DNA of 64,000 bases, from assembly GCF_001619615.1 (NCBI RefSeq), contig NZ_LQQP01000001.1:99737-163736 (forward strand), read 5' to 3'. The stretch comes from Microbacterium sp. T32. Its GTDB lineage: Bacteria; Actinomycetota; Actinomycetes; Actinomycetales; Microbacteriaceae. The notes beneath the pieces were generated by a model, which ran no database searches, was not told the DNA's origin, and saw only the letters and a list, made by a program, of their open reading frames with translations. This document shows, piece after piece, positions 15,839 to 25,342 of the stretch; the first letter of the stretch is position 1; every line of letters starts with the position of its first letter. The translations under genes and the position numbers were made by a program.

Positions 15839-18800
15839 ATGTCGCTCACCGATGTCACCCGTTCCGAGGTCGCTCCCGCCGACCTCGCCGACGAGGCCGT
15901 CGCGCTCGTCCGCCGCTGGCTCGCCGAGAGCCGCGACGAGCCCGTGGATGCCGCCGCCACGCGGTTGGCCGGGGTGCTGCGCGATCCGAACGGACTCGCG
16001 TTCACCGTCGGCTTCGTCGACGGGGTCGTACGGCCCGAGGACCTCCGCGTCGCGGCGGCCAACCTCGCGGGGCTCGCGCCGCTCGTGCCGGGCTTCCTCC
16101 CACTGCACCTCAAGGCCGCGATCCGCCTCGGGGCGCTGACGGCGCCGCTCCTGCCGCGGGTCGTTGTCCCGGCCGCGCGGGCGGCGCTGCGCTCGATGGT
16201 GCGGCATCTCATCGTCGACGCGAGCGACCGCCGGCTCGGCGACGCCATCGCGGCGATCCGCGGGCGCGGTGAGGGGATCCGGCTCAACGTGAACCTCTTG
16301 GGTGAGGCCATCCTCGGCAAGAAGGAGGCCGCGCGGAGGCTCGAGGGCACCCGACGGCTGCTCGCCCGCGACGACGTCGACTACGTCTCGATCAAGGTCT
16401 CCTCGACGGTCGCGCCCCACACGCCGTGGGCGTTCGACGCGGCCGTCGCCGATGCCGTCTCGGCCCTCCGGCCGCTGTACCGCGTGGCCAAGGAGACCGG
16501 CACTTTCCTCAACCTCGACATGGAGGAGTTCAAAGACCTCGACCTGACCCTCGCCGTGTTCGAGACGCTTCTCGGGGAGCCCGAGTTCCACGGGGTCGAG
16601 GCGGGGATCGTGCTGCAGGCGTACCTGCCGGACGCCCTCGCCGCCATGATCCGCCTGCAGGAATGGACCGCCGCGCGGGTGGCATCCGGGGGTGCTCCGA
16701 TCAAGGTCCGCGTCGTCAAGGGTGCGAACCTGCCGATGGAGCGCGTGGATGCCGACGTGCACGACTGGCCGCTCGCGACCTGGCCCTCGAAGCAGGCGAC
16801 GGATGCCTCGTACAAGGCGGTGCTCGACTACGCGCTGAGGCCCGAGCACACCGCGCACGTGCGTATCGGCGTGGCCGGGCACAACCTCTTCGACGTCGCG
16901 CTCGCGTGGCTCCTCGCCGAGCGGCGCGGGGTCACGGGCGGCATCGACGTGGAGATGCTCCTCGGCATGGCGACGGCGCAGCAGGCGGTCGTGCGGCGCA
17001 CGGTCGGGTCGATCCTGCTGTACACGCCGGTGGTGCACCCGCAGGAATTCGACGTCGCGATCGCGTACCTGATCCGGCGCCTCGAGGAGGGCGCGTCCAG
17101 CGAGAACTTCATGTCGGCCGTGTTCGACCTCGGCACGCACGAGGCGCTGTTCGCGCGCGAGCGCGACCGGTTCCTCGCGTCGCTCGCCGATATGCCGACG
17201 GGGGTTCCGGCGTCGCACCGCGTGCAGGACCGCACGGCCGCGCCCGAGCCGGCGCCGCGCGACGGATTCCGCAATACGCCCGACTCCGATCCGGCGATCG
17301 CGGCGAACCGCGCGTGGGCCGGACGGATCGTGACGCGGATGGCGACCTCACGGCTCGGGGCCGACACGATCGCCGCGCACACGGTGACCGACGAGTCCGT
17401 GCTCGATGAGCGGATCCGCGCGGCTGCGGCCGCCGCCGTCGCCTGGCGAGAGCTGGGCGCCGACGCGCGCGCCGAGATCCTGCACCGCGCGGGCGACGCG
17501 CTCGAAGCGCGCCGGGCCGAGCTCATCGAGGTCATGGGTGCCGAGTGCGGCAAAGTCGTCGAGCAGAGCGACCCCGAGGTGTCCGAGGCGATCGACTTCG
17601 CGCACTATTACGCCGAGCAGGGGGGACGCCTCGAGCGGGTCGACGGCGCCCGGTTCACGCCCGCAGGACTGACGGTGGTGACACCGCCGTGGAACTTCCC
17701 CGTCGCGATCCCCGCCGGGTCCACGCTCGCCGCGCTCGCCGCCGGGTCGGCCGTCGTCATCAAGCCCGCGGCGCTCGCCGAACGCTCCGGGGCGGTGATG
17801 GTGGAGGCGCTGTGGGAAGCCGGCATCCCGCGCGATGTCCTGACGCTCGTGCAGGTGTCCGAGAACGACCTCGGCCGGCAGTTGCTCACGCACCCGGCGG
17901 TCGATCGCGTGGTGCTCACGGGCGCGTACGAGACCGCGGAGCTGTTCCGCTCGTTCCGTCCCGACCTGCCGCTGCTCGCGGAGACGAGCGGCAAGAACGC
18001 CGTCATCGTGACCCCGAGCGCCGACCTCGACCTCGCCGCGAAGGACGTCGCCCTGTCGGCGTTCGGCCACGCGGGTCAGAAGTGCTCGGCGGCCTCCCTC
18101 GTCGTGCTCGTCGGTTCCGTCGCGACCTCCCGCCGCTTCCGCGACCAGCTCGTCGACGCGGTCGAATCCCTGGAGGTCGGGATGCCGTGGGACGACGCCG
18201 CGCGCGTCGGACCGCTCATCGAACCCGCGCAGGGCAAGCTGCTGCGCGCGCTGACGACCCTCGAGCCCGGGCAGCGCTGGGTCGTCGAGCCGCGCCGTCT
18301 CGACGAGGACGGGCGCCTGTGGCGTCCCGGCATCCGCGAGGGCGTGCAGCCGGGGAGCGAGTTCCACCGGACCGAGTACTTCGGGCCGGTGCTGGGGATC
18401 ATGACGGCCGAGACCCTCGACGAGGCGATCGACATCGTCAACGCCATCGAGTACGGCCTGACGTCGGGCCTGCACGCCCTCGACGAGACCGAGATCCAGC
18501 GCTGGCTCGCGCGGATCGAGGCCGGCAACGCATACGTCAACCGGGGCACGACCGGGGCGATCGTGCAGCGGCAGCCGTTCGGCGGCTGGAAGAAATCCGC
18601 GGTGGGTGCCGGGACCAAGGCCGGCGGCCCGCACTACCTCTTCGGGTTCGGATCGTGGACGGATGCCGAGGCATCGGCGCCGCGGCTCGCCGACGCCCTC
18701 GCGGGGCCGGCGTGTGCGGCCGTGCCCGCCGCGGATCGGGAGTGGCTGGCATCCGCCCTCGCCTCCGACGCCGCGGTGTGGGCGTCGGAGTTCTCCGTGG

Positions 18801-19273
18801 CCCGGGACGTCACGGGGCTGGAGTCGGAGCAGAACGTGCTCCGCTACGGCGCCGTGCCGGTCACGGTGCGGCTCGAGGACGCGGCCGACGTCGCGCTCGT
18901 GCGCGTGGTCGCGGCGGGCGTGCGGGCGGGGTCCGCGGTCACCGTGAGCGCCGGCCGCGAGCTGACCCCCGCCGTGCGGGCGTGGCTCGAGGGCGCGGGC
19001 GTCGCCTACGACATCGAGGACGCCGCCGCCTGGGCGCGGCGCGCGGCGCGGCTCGCGCGCACCGGCGGCCGGGTGCGGTTGCTCGGGGGCTCGGTCGAGC
19101 GCTTCGCCGCGGACACCGCTGGATCTCCCGCGGTGGCGCTGTACGCCGGCGATCCGACCCGAGCCGGGGAAGTGGAGATGCTCCCGTTCCTGCGCGAACA
19201 GGCCGTCTCCATTACCGCCCATCGCTTCGGGACGCCCCGCCGGTACGTCGTGCCGTCGTTGGTCAGGGCGTGA
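15839..19273 (+). CDS. putA: Bifunctional proline dehydrogenase / glutamate semialdehyde dehydrogenase
   Basis: A 1144-residue protein that oxidises proline to glutamate in two steps. The FAD-dependent proline dehydrogenase barrel (residues about 90-440) has FLNLDMEEF, VLQAYLPDAL and IKVRVVKGANLPMER. The aldehyde dehydrogenase half (about 490-1000) has VTPPWNFPVAIPAG, ETSGKNA and the catalytic C749 in HAGQKCSAAS. There is no N-terminal DNA-binding domain, so regulation is left to the divergent LysR protein. A strong ribosome-binding site (GAGGAAGGAA) precedes the ATG. The last 140 residues form a poorly conserved tail. Confidence 0.95.
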   Translation: MSLTDVTRSEVAPADLADEAVALVRRWLAESRDEPVDAAATRLAGVLRDPNGLAFTVGFVDGVVRPEDLRVAAANLAGLAPLVPGFLPLHLKAAIRLGALTAPLLPRVVVPAARAALRSMVRHLIVDASDRRLGDAIAAIRGRGEGIRLNVNLLGEAILGKKEAARRLEGTRRLLARDDVDYVSIKVSSTVAPHTPWAFDAAVADAVSALRPLYRVAKETGTFLNLDMEEFKDLDLTLAVFETLLGEPEFHGVEAGIVLQAYLPDALAAMIRLQEWTAARVASGGAPIKVRVVKGANLPMERVDADVHDWPLATWPSKQATDASYKAVLDYALRPEHTAHVRIGVAGHNLFDVALAWLLAERRGVTGGIDVEMLLGMATAQQAVVRRTVGSILLYTPVVHPQEFDVAIAYLIRRLEEGASSENFMSAVFDLGTHEALFARERDRFLASLADMPTGVPASHRVQDRTAAPEPAPRDGFRNTPDSDPAIAANRAWAGRIVTRMATSRLGADTIAAHTVTDESVLDERIRAAAAAAVAWRELGADARAEILHRAGDALEARRAELIEVMGAECGKVVEQSDPEVSEAIDFAHYYAEQGGRLERVDGARFTPAGLTVVTPPWNFPVAIPAGSTLAALAAGSAVVIKPAALAERSGAVMVEALWEAGIPRDVLTLVQVSENDLGRQLLTHPAVDRVVLTGAYETAELFRSFRPDLPLLAETSGKNAVIVTPSADLDLAAKDVALSAFGHAGQKCSAASLVVLVGSVATSRRFRDQLVDAVESLEVGMPWDDAARVGPLIEPAQGKLLRALTTLEPGQRWVVEPRRLDEDGRLWRPGIREGVQPGSEFHRTEYFGPVLGIMTAETLDEAIDIVNAIEYGLTSGLHALDETEIQRWLARIEAGNAYVNRGTTGAIVQRQPFGGWKKSAVGAGTKAGGPHYLFGFGSWTDAEASAPRLADALAGPACAAVPAADREWLASALASDAAVWASEFSVARDVTGLESEQNVLRYGAVPVTVRLEDAADVALVRVVAAGVRAGSAVTVSAGRELTPAVRAWLEGAGVAYDIEDAAAWARRAARLARTGGRVRLLGGSVERFAADTAGSPAVALYAGDPTRAGEVEMLPFLREQAVSITAHRFGTPRRYVVPSLVRA

Positions 19274-19296
19274 CCCGGCTCAGGGCCTGACCCGGC

Positions 19297-19971
19297 TCAC
19301 GTCGTGCCGCGGGACGCGACCCGTTCCGCGGCACGGCCGACCGACGCAGGAGCCGGGGTTCCCGGAACGGTCTGCGGCGCGGTGACCGGGTCGCCCGCGA
19401 CGACCCGCAGCGGCAGCTCGCCCGCCCAGACCGCGCGATCCTCGCCGTCGCCGTCCTCCTCGACCTCGGATCCGGCGTTGTCCTTGACGCTGGCCTCCGC
19501 GAGCGGCAATCGCAGCACGAGCGTCGCGGCCAGTTCACGGGCGGTCATCGGCCGGACCTCGGCGGCGCGTCCCGGCAGGAGGCGCTCCGACAGGGCGAGC
19601 AAGGCATCCTCCTTCTCCTCCGCCGGAACGACGGATGCCACCCCGTAAACGACCGCGCAGCGGTAGCGCATCGAGCTGTCGAACAGCGAGCGGGCGTACT
19701 TCAGGCCGAGCAGGTGCGTCACGGTGAGGCACACCGGCGCTCCCGCGGCGATCCGTCGGAAGAAGTCGCTGCCCGTCGATCCGTGGATCAGGACGTCGTC
19801 GCCGTCGCGGCCGATCCCGACCGGGAGGGCCACCGGCCGTCCGTCGCGCACGATCGCGAGGGTCGCCGAGAGCGCGCCGTCAATGATGTCGTAGAGGGCT
19901 GCACGGTCGGTGACCTGGTACTGCGGCAGTCGCCGGACGCGGGTGAGAGGGGTGACGGGAAGGTCGGTCAT
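19297..19971 (-). CDS. Pyridoxamine 5'-phosphate oxidase-like flavin-binding protein (NimA type)
   Basis: A 224-residue split-barrel protein beginning MTDLPVTPLTRVRRLPQYQV. It contains GSTGSDFFRRIAAG and VCLTVTHLLGLKYARS, typical of the NimA/5-nitroimidazole-resistance-like branch of FMN-binding proteins. The final 50 residues are acidic and low in structure. It is divergent from a PdxR/MocR regulator, a pairing often seen for this family, so that regulator probably controls it. The enzymatic substrate is unknown. Confidence 0.8.
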   Translation of the reverse strand: MTDLPVTPLTRVRRLPQYQVTDRAALYDIIDGALSATLAIVRDGRPVALPVGIGRDGDDVLIHGSTGSDFFRRIAAGAPVCLTVTHLLGLKYARSLFDSSMRYRCAVVYGVASVVPAEEKEDALLALSERLLPGRAAEVRPMTARELAATLVLRLPLAEASVKDNAGSEVEEDGDGEDRAVWAGELPLRVVAGDPVTAPQTVPGTPAPASVGRAAERVASRGTT

Positions 19972-19993
19972 GTCCCGATTTCACCGCGCGGAG

Positions 19994-20037
19994 TGGTCTG
20001 ATCCATAGGCCGATTCCTGGAGAACCGGGTGGACCAG
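19994..20037. promoter_or_regulatory. Possible MocR operator region
   Basis: TGGTCTGATCCA (19994-20005) and TGGACCAG (20030-20037) are related short motifs in the 94-bp divergent gap. PdxR/MocR regulators usually bind repeated sites of this kind. Weak evidence. Confidence 0.35.
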
Positions 20038-20065
20038 TTCCCGGGCCGATGGGAGGCTCGCATCC

Positions 20066-21478
20066 ATGATCTCCGTCGGCATCCTGGATCGGTCGTCGCC
20101 CGTGCCGCTGCACGCGCAGTTGACGCAGGGGCTTCGCGTCGCCGTCGTGGAAGGGCGACTGGCCGCGGGGGAGACGCTGCCGTCGACGCGCGCGTTCGCC
20201 GATGACCTGGGTGTCGCGCGCGGCACCGTCGTCGCCGCCTACGAGACCCTTGTCGGGGAGGGATACCTGCTCGCGCGCCCGGGTGCCCGGACGGTCGTGG
20301 CCGAGCTTCCGCGGTCGCCGGTCGTGAGCGCCGAGGTGCCCGCACCGACCGCCGCGGTGGCGTCGTCGGTGGTCGACCTCCGTCCGGGACGGCCGGGATC
20401 GCGGGGACTCGCCGACGCCGCGTGGCGGTCGGCGTGGCGGCGGGCCAGCGCCGTCGACCCCGCGTCCGACGTCGAAGACGAGCGAGGCCTGCCGGCGCTG
20501 CGGAGCGAGATCGCCCGGCATCTCGGACGCACGCGCGGCGTGACGGTCGACCCCGGCGACGTGATCGTGACCGCGGGGACGAGCGACGCCCTTCTCCTGA
20601 CGGCGCTCGCGCTGCCCTCGCGACGGTCGGTCGGCGTCCGGCGCGTCGGCGTCGAGAATCCGGGGTATCCGCGGGTGCGCACGATCCTCGGTCGGCTCGG
20701 GATCGAGATGATCCCGCTGCCCGTGACCCTCCAGACCGGATGGGACCTGGATGCCATCGAGCAGCACCACGATCTGGATGCCATCGTCGTCACGCCCCAC
20801 CATCATTACCCGCTCGGAAATCGGTGGGATGCTGCGGCCCGCGCCCGTCTGATCGCCTGGGCCCGCCAACACGGGACCGTCGTCATCGAGGACGACTACG
20901 ACAGCGAGTTTCCCCACGGTCGCGCGCCGCTGCCGCCGCTGAGACTGCTGGATCCGGGCGGCGTGGTTCTCGTCGGGACCCTGTCCAAGGTGCTGACGCC
21001 GGCCCTGCGGTTCGGATGGATCATCGCGTCCGGGGAGATGCGGGAGCGTCTGTGGGCGGCGCGGGCGGATCTCGATTCCTCGGTGTCCTCGGTCACGCAG
21101 GAGGCGCTCGCCGTGTACCTCGCCGATGGTTCGCTCGCCCGCCACGTGGCTCGTCGTCGCCGCGACTACCGCCATCGGCGGCACCTCGTGCTCGAGGCGC
21201 TCGGGGCGACCGCCGGGGTGACTCTCACGGCTATGAACGGCGGGCTCCACGCCGTCGCGCTCCTGGTGGATGCGTCACCGGATGACGAGTCGCGGATCGT
21301 GGCGGAGATCGCGGCGCGGGGAGTGCTCGTCGCCGGGCTCGGCGACTACGCCTTCCCGGGTGTGCCGACGGACCTTCCGCCGGGCATCGTCCTCGGCTAC
21401 GCCGAGCCGCCCACCGTTCGGCTGACGGAGGCGCTGTCGGTGATTGCCGAGGTGCTCGGACGCCGAGGGAGTCCCTGA
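20066..21478 (+). CDS. pdxR: PdxR/MocR-family regulator with aminotransferase domain
   Basis: A 470-residue fusion of a GntR winged helix (residues about 10-80, LPSTRAFADDLGVARGTVVA) and a fold-type I aminotransferase domain. The PLP-binding lysine is in VGTLSKVLTPALRFGW and the IEDDYDSEF motif is present. Such proteins use PLP as a signal and usually control a divergent gene, here the PNPOx-like gene. Whether it controls PLP synthesis itself cannot be judged from the window. Confidence 0.85.
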   Translation: MISVGILDRSSPVPLHAQLTQGLRVAVVEGRLAAGETLPSTRAFADDLGVARGTVVAAYETLVGEGYLLARPGARTVVAELPRSPVVSAEVPAPTAAVASSVVDLRPGRPGSRGLADAAWRSAWRRASAVDPASDVEDERGLPALRSEIARHLGRTRGVTVDPGDVIVTAGTSDALLLTALALPSRRSVGVRRVGVENPGYPRVRTILGRLGIEMIPLPVTLQTGWDLDAIEQHHDLDAIVVTPHHHYPLGNRWDAAARARLIAWARQHGTVVIEDDYDSEFPHGRAPLPPLRLLDPGGVVLVGTLSKVLTPALRFGWIIASGEMRERLWAARADLDSSVSSVTQEALAVYLADGSLARHVARRRRDYRHRRHLVLEALGATAGVTLTAMNGGLHAVALLVDASPDDESRIVAEIAARGVLVAGLGDYAFPGVPTDLPPGIVLGYAEPPTVRLTEALSVIAEVLGRRGSP

Positions 21479-21596
21479 CGCCCTGTGACTGGGTGATGAC
21501 GACTGGCGGGGTGATGACGACCTAAAGAGGCAGACGGAGCAGAGCGAACGCCGCGCCAGGACGGCCGCGGTGGGAGGCCCGCAGTGGAAGGGTCGC
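21479..21596. other. Non-coding stretch leading into the repeat arrays
   Basis: The whole gap from 21479 to 21977 has no convincing gene. This first part contains a short near-repeat (GGGTGATGACGACTGG and GGGGTGATGACGACC) just after the pdxR stop. The rest of the gap is two tandem-repeat arrays. Confidence 0.5.
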
Positions 21597-21614
21597 CGCC
21601 GAAGCGGGCCAGGC

Positions 21615-21795
21615 CACGGAGGGTGCCGCCACGGAGGGTGCCGCCGTGGAGCACGCGGCCGCGGAGCACGCGGCCCCGGCGTACGCGGCCAACGGGGTAC
21701 GGCCACGGAGTGCGGCTACGGAGTCCAAGGAGGATGCGGCCCCGGAGCACGCGGCCCCGGGGCACGGCCGCGGAGGGTGCGTGCACGGAGTGCGC
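21615..21795. repeat. Degenerate 15-bp tandem repeat array
   Basis: Units of about 15 bp resembling ACGGAGGGTGCCGCC and GCGGAGCACGCGGCC are repeated roughly a dozen times with drift in length (13-18 bp). On the reverse strand one frame gives a five-residue pattern (G-R-V-L-R and G-G-T-L-R), but there is no start signal, so I treat it as non-coding. It sits between pdxR and the HNH gene. Confidence 0.7.
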
Positions 21796-21798
21796 TGA

Positions 21799-21900
21799 AG
21801 AGTGGCGCTCAAGGGGGAGTGGCGCTGAAGGGGGAGTGGCGCTGCCAAAGGAGTGGTGCTGGAGGGGGTTGGGTACTGCAAAAGGAACGGGCGCTGAAGG
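21799..21900. repeat. 17-bp tandem repeat array
   Basis: AAGGGGGAGTGGCGCTG occurs twice exactly and is followed by drifting copies (CCAAAGGAGTGGTGCTG and others) with a 17-bp period. It directly follows the 15-bp array. The two arrays have different periods but share GGAG-plus-GC elements. Confidence 0.75.
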
Positions 21901-21977
21901 GCGGTCGTTCAACAGCGGTCGCACGTTACAGGGGGGCGGACGATCAAACGCAGCGGTCGGACAGCCGAGCCGGTCGA

Positions 21978-23543
21978 TCAGAACGGTGGGGGGTCGGCAT
22001 CCGGGACGAACATCACTCGCCCCGCGAGCTTCTCGTGGTGGTCCTGCCCGAGTGGACTGTGAAACTTCAGGCTGCCGTCGGGTTCCTGCGTCACCGTCCA
22101 CTCGGTCTCGGTCTTGAGCGTGTGATGACGCACGCAGAAATAGGAGAGGTTGCTCAGATGGGTCGGCCCACCATCGTGAGCCTCGTGGTTGTGATCGAGC
22201 TGGCAGCGGCCGATGGGCGCTCGGCATCCGGGCGCGCGGCAGTGTCGGTCACGGGCGGCGAGGAATCGGCGTTGCGACGTCGTGGGGGAGTAGCGGTCGA
22301 CTTCGAGCACGGTTCCCGTCACCGGGTCGCACAGCACGCGATCCCATCCAGGGGCCCGAGCCGCGAGATGACGGGCCGTCTGGGGGTCGATCGGTGTCAA
22401 TCCGTCGAGGCTGGCGCCGACATCGGCGTGACCGATAAGCGTCATCACGGGCACGGTGATCTGCACGTGCCCACGGATCGCCCCCAGCCCTCCGGGACAT
22501 GTCGCATCGGTGGTCGGGTCGACCGCCGGCACCGCGGTGAGAAGCAGATCCGCGCACAGGTCGGCGCCGATCTGCGCGAGAGTCCGGGTATCGCGCGGAG
22601 GGCTCTGCGGGTCCTCCGCCACGGATGGCCCGTCGAGCGCCGTCACTTCGGCCGGAGTGCCGACGGAAACGAAAGCAGCGTGAGCCGGGGCCTCCGGCGT
22701 CGCCTCCCCACGCTCGTCGAGGGTGGCGGGTGCGTCCGATCCTGCATCTTCACCGACCGCCGCCGTGCCGTCCATCGTCGTTGGCTCCGTTTCCGCGGCG
22801 CGGCCGGTGTGTGCGTCCGAATCCGAGTCGGCCCCGCTTGCCTCCGGTGCTTCTTCGGTCGGTGCCTCCGCGGCCATCGCGCGAATGGCCGCGGCTTGCC
22901 GCCGAAGACGGTCACGGATGCCGTAGGCCACCGTCGCCGGGAGGACCACACTCAGCTCCGCCATGCCATCCGCCAGATCTCGGACGCTCACCCCGCGGGT
23001 CGCCGCGGCACGCGCGTGCCGCTCGGTCATGCCTACCGGGTGCACGCTCTCGGCGAGCTCGCGCCCGAACGCGCGCACGCGCCCGGGGGAGTCGCGCTCC
23101 GCGCGTGCGAGGACCACCTGTTCCCACCCCGCCCGCGTGCCGTCGTCGTCGAGGACGATGCCCGTCTCGAGGATCGCCTGAGCGTGGCGCATGCCGATGC
23201 GTCCCTCGCCGAGCGCATCGACCGTCGCGGCGAACTTCTCGGTCAGCGTGTGCGCATCGGAGAGCTCTTTCTGGACGGTGAGGTCGTGACTTTGCGTGGC
23301 CACCGCGATCTCGAGCGCGAGAGAACGGACGGGCATCTCCCGTGCTCGCGTGTCACGGGAGCGAACGCGTGCCATCTGGTCGAGCGCGATCCGCAGCGCC
23401 TCCGCACGGAGCCTGACGAGCGAGGCCTGCACGCGCGCGACGCGAACCGACTCGTCGCGAATAGCCTCCACGAGCGCCCGCATCCGCTCCGGCTCCCGCT
23501 CGTCGGCGGGAGGCTCGGAGTCCGGAGGCGGCTGGGAAGTCAC
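21978..23543 (-). CDS. HNH endonuclease signature protein (DUF222 / 13E12 family)
   Basis: A 521-residue protein from a GTG at 23541-23543. The N-terminal two-thirds is the helical DUF222 domain. The C-terminus holds an HNH nuclease-like motif with RHCRAPGCRAPIGRCQLDHN and FCVRHHTLK. These genes occur in many copies in actinobacterial genomes; their role is unclear and a mobile or repeat-like nature is often suspected. An acidic, alanine- and threonine-rich insert (about residues 220-300) separates the two parts. The tandem-repeat arrays begin just beyond its 3' end. Confidence 0.88.
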   Translation of the reverse strand: MTSQPPPDSEPPADEREPERMRALVEAIRDESVRVARVQASLVRLRAEALRIALDQMARVRSRDTRAREMPVRSLALEIAVATQSHDLTVQKELSDAHTLTEKFAATVDALGEGRIGMRHAQAILETGIVLDDDGTRAGWEQVVLARAERDSPGRVRAFGRELAESVHPVGMTERHARAAATRGVSVRDLADGMAELSVVLPATVAYGIRDRLRRQAAAIRAMAAEAPTEEAPEASGADSDSDAHTGRAAETEPTTMDGTAAVGEDAGSDAPATLDERGEATPEAPAHAAFVSVGTPAEVTALDGPSVAEDPQSPPRDTRTLAQIGADLCADLLLTAVPAVDPTTDATCPGGLGAIRGHVQITVPVMTLIGHADVGASLDGLTPIDPQTARHLAARAPGWDRVLCDPVTGTVLEVDRYSPTTSQRRFLAARDRHCRAPGCRAPIGRCQLDHNHEAHDGGPTHLSNLSYFCVRHHTLKTETEWTVTQEPDGSLKFHSPLGQDHHEKLAGRVMFVPDADPPPF

Positions 23544-23606
23544 GATTCCAATCTAGAACATAGCTTCGAATGTGCGTTTGATATCTCACCTGTACCAGTC
23601 CGTGAT

Positions 23607-25277
23607 TCACCCGATCCGGGAACGCCCGAGAATCTCCAGGGCCGCCATCGCGGCATTCTGGCCGCCGATCCCGCTCACCGCTCCGCCGCGCCGGGCCGAC
23701 GAGCCGCACACCAGCACGCGCGCGTGCCCGGTCTCGACGCCCCACCGCTCCGCGGGCCCGAAGCCTGAGCCGCCGGCGCCGGCCGCCACCGCACCCTCGG
23801 CCGCACCGGTTCCACCACCCGCCCCCGCACCGCGTCCACCGCCGTTCCCCTCGCGCCACGGCCACGACAGTCCGCCGTGGAAGATGTCGCCGCCCAGCAT
23901 CCCGAGTGACCGCTCCAGGTCGGTCGTCGTGCGGGCCTCGATGCACAGCCGCCCGTCGGGAGCCTCCATGATGCAGTCCCGCAGCGGCTCCGCGAGCACC
24001 GAGTCCAGCGATCGCTGCGCCTCCGCGAGAAGACGCGCCCCGGCCGCCACGGGGTCTTCCCCGTCGATCAGTCGGTGCGGCACCTGCAGCCCGAACAGCG
24101 TGAGGGTCTGCGCCCCGCTCGCGCGGAGTTCGGCGCCGAGGATCGACGGGTCGGTGAGCGAGTGGCAGTAGATCTCGGCCGGAAGCGGCGCGGGCACGAG
24201 ACCGGCGGATGCCGCGACGTAGGCGGCATCCAACTGGGTCATCGTCTCGTTGACGTGGAACGTTCCCGAGAACGCGGCCTCGGGAGCGACCGCCGTGTCC
24301 CGGAGCCGGGGCAGTCGGGACAGCAGCATGTTGACCTTGATCTGCGCGCCCTCGGGCTCGGGCGCGGTCGTCGGTGCGCCACCCGCGGTGAGCAGCCGCG
24401 CCAGGACGGCCCGCCCCACCCCGCTCAGCACGACGTCGCCCACGTACACCTCGGCGCGGCCGGTCACGGCGTGCACCTCACCCGACGGCGAGACCGAGAT
24501 GACCTCGACGCCGGTGCGGATCTCGGCGCCGGCGTCGCGCGCGGCGCGTTCGAGCTCGGCGGTCACCGCCCCCATCCCGCCGACCGGGACGTCCCAGTGC
24601 CCGGTCCCGCCGCCGATGACGTGATAGAGGAAGCATCGGTTCTGCGCGAGCGACGGGTCGTCCGACGACGCGAAGGTCCCGATGAGGCCGTCGGTCAGCG
24701 CGATGCCTCGCACGAGATCGCTCTCGAGCGATGCTCTCAGAAGCTCGCCGAGCGGCCGCTCCGTCAGCGCCTCCCACAGCTCGTCGTCGCCGAGCCGCGC
24801 CCGCACCTCGTCCGCAGTCGGCAGAGGCTCGGTCATGGTCGGGAAGACCGCGCGTGCGAGCGGGAGGAGACGTTCGCCGAACGCCGCGAACCGCCGCGCC
24901 TCCTCGGCGTCGCCGAGCGTCCGCGCGAAGGAGGCGGCGGTCGCCTCGGCATCCGCGGTGTCGATCAGGATGCCGCGCGTCGGATCGGCCGGATCCGGCG
25001 TGTACGACGAATACCGCCGACGTCGCAACTCCAGCCGGAGGCCGAGGTCGTCGATGATTCTCCGCGGAAGGAGACTCACGAGATAGGAATACCTCGAAAG
25101 GCGGGCATCGACCCCCGGCCACGGTCGCTCGGACACGGCCGCGCCGCCCACGGCATCCTGTTTCTCGAGGATCACGACCGATCGGCCGGCGCGCGCGAGG
25201 TACGCCGCAGCGACCAGGGCGTTGTGCCCTCCGCCGACGATGACGACGTCGTATCGAGTGGTCTCCGGGGGGTTCAT
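23607..25277 (-). CDS. Phytoene-desaturase-like FAD-dependent oxidoreductase
   Basis: A 556-residue flavoprotein with an N-terminal dinucleotide-binding motif (VVIVGGGHNALVAAAYLARAG) and later GGMGAVTAELERAARDAGAEI, the pattern of the CrtI/COG1233 amine-oxidase-like family. Near the C-terminus the sequence HGGLSWPWREG is interrupted by about 30 residues of glycine and alanine before it resumes with ERWGVETGH and SSARRGGAVSGIGG. That insert is unusual and GC-repeat-rich. The substrate is unknown, and no carotenoid genes are nearby, so I do not call it a carotenoid enzyme. Confidence 0.82.
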   Translation of the reverse strand: MNPPETTRYDVVIVGGGHNALVAAAYLARAGRSVVILEKQDAVGGAAVSERPWPGVDARLSRYSYLVSLLPRRIIDDLGLRLELRRRRYSSYTPDPADPTRGILIDTADAEATAASFARTLGDAEEARRFAAFGERLLPLARAVFPTMTEPLPTADEVRARLGDDELWEALTERPLGELLRASLESDLVRGIALTDGLIGTFASSDDPSLAQNRCFLYHVIGGGTGHWDVPVGGMGAVTAELERAARDAGAEIRTGVEVISVSPSGEVHAVTGRAEVYVGDVVLSGVGRAVLARLLTAGGAPTTAPEPEGAQIKVNMLLSRLPRLRDTAVAPEAAFSGTFHVNETMTQLDAAYVAASAGLVPAPLPAEIYCHSLTDPSILGAELRASGAQTLTLFGLQVPHRLIDGEDPVAAGARLLAEAQRSLDSVLAEPLRDCIMEAPDGRLCIEARTTTDLERSLGMLGGDIFHGGLSWPWREGNGGGRGAGAGGGTGAAEGAVAAGAGGSGFGPAERWGVETGHARVLVCGSSARRGGAVSGIGGQNAAMAALEILGRSRIG

Positions 25278-25342
25278 GCGCCCACGCTAGCCACCCCGTC
25301 CGACATCGCCCAGGGGGTGGCATCCCCAGTAGCGTGGATGCC

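Noticed and set aside
21615..21900. CRISPR array
   Set aside because: The repeats are contiguous short units (15 and 17 bp) with no spacers and no cas genes nearby.
21397..22227. Pentapeptide-repeat-like protein on the reverse strand over the minisatellite
   Set aside because: The five-residue pattern is only the 15-bp DNA repeat read in one frame. It overlaps the start-less end of pdxR and the HNH gene, and its pattern drifts.
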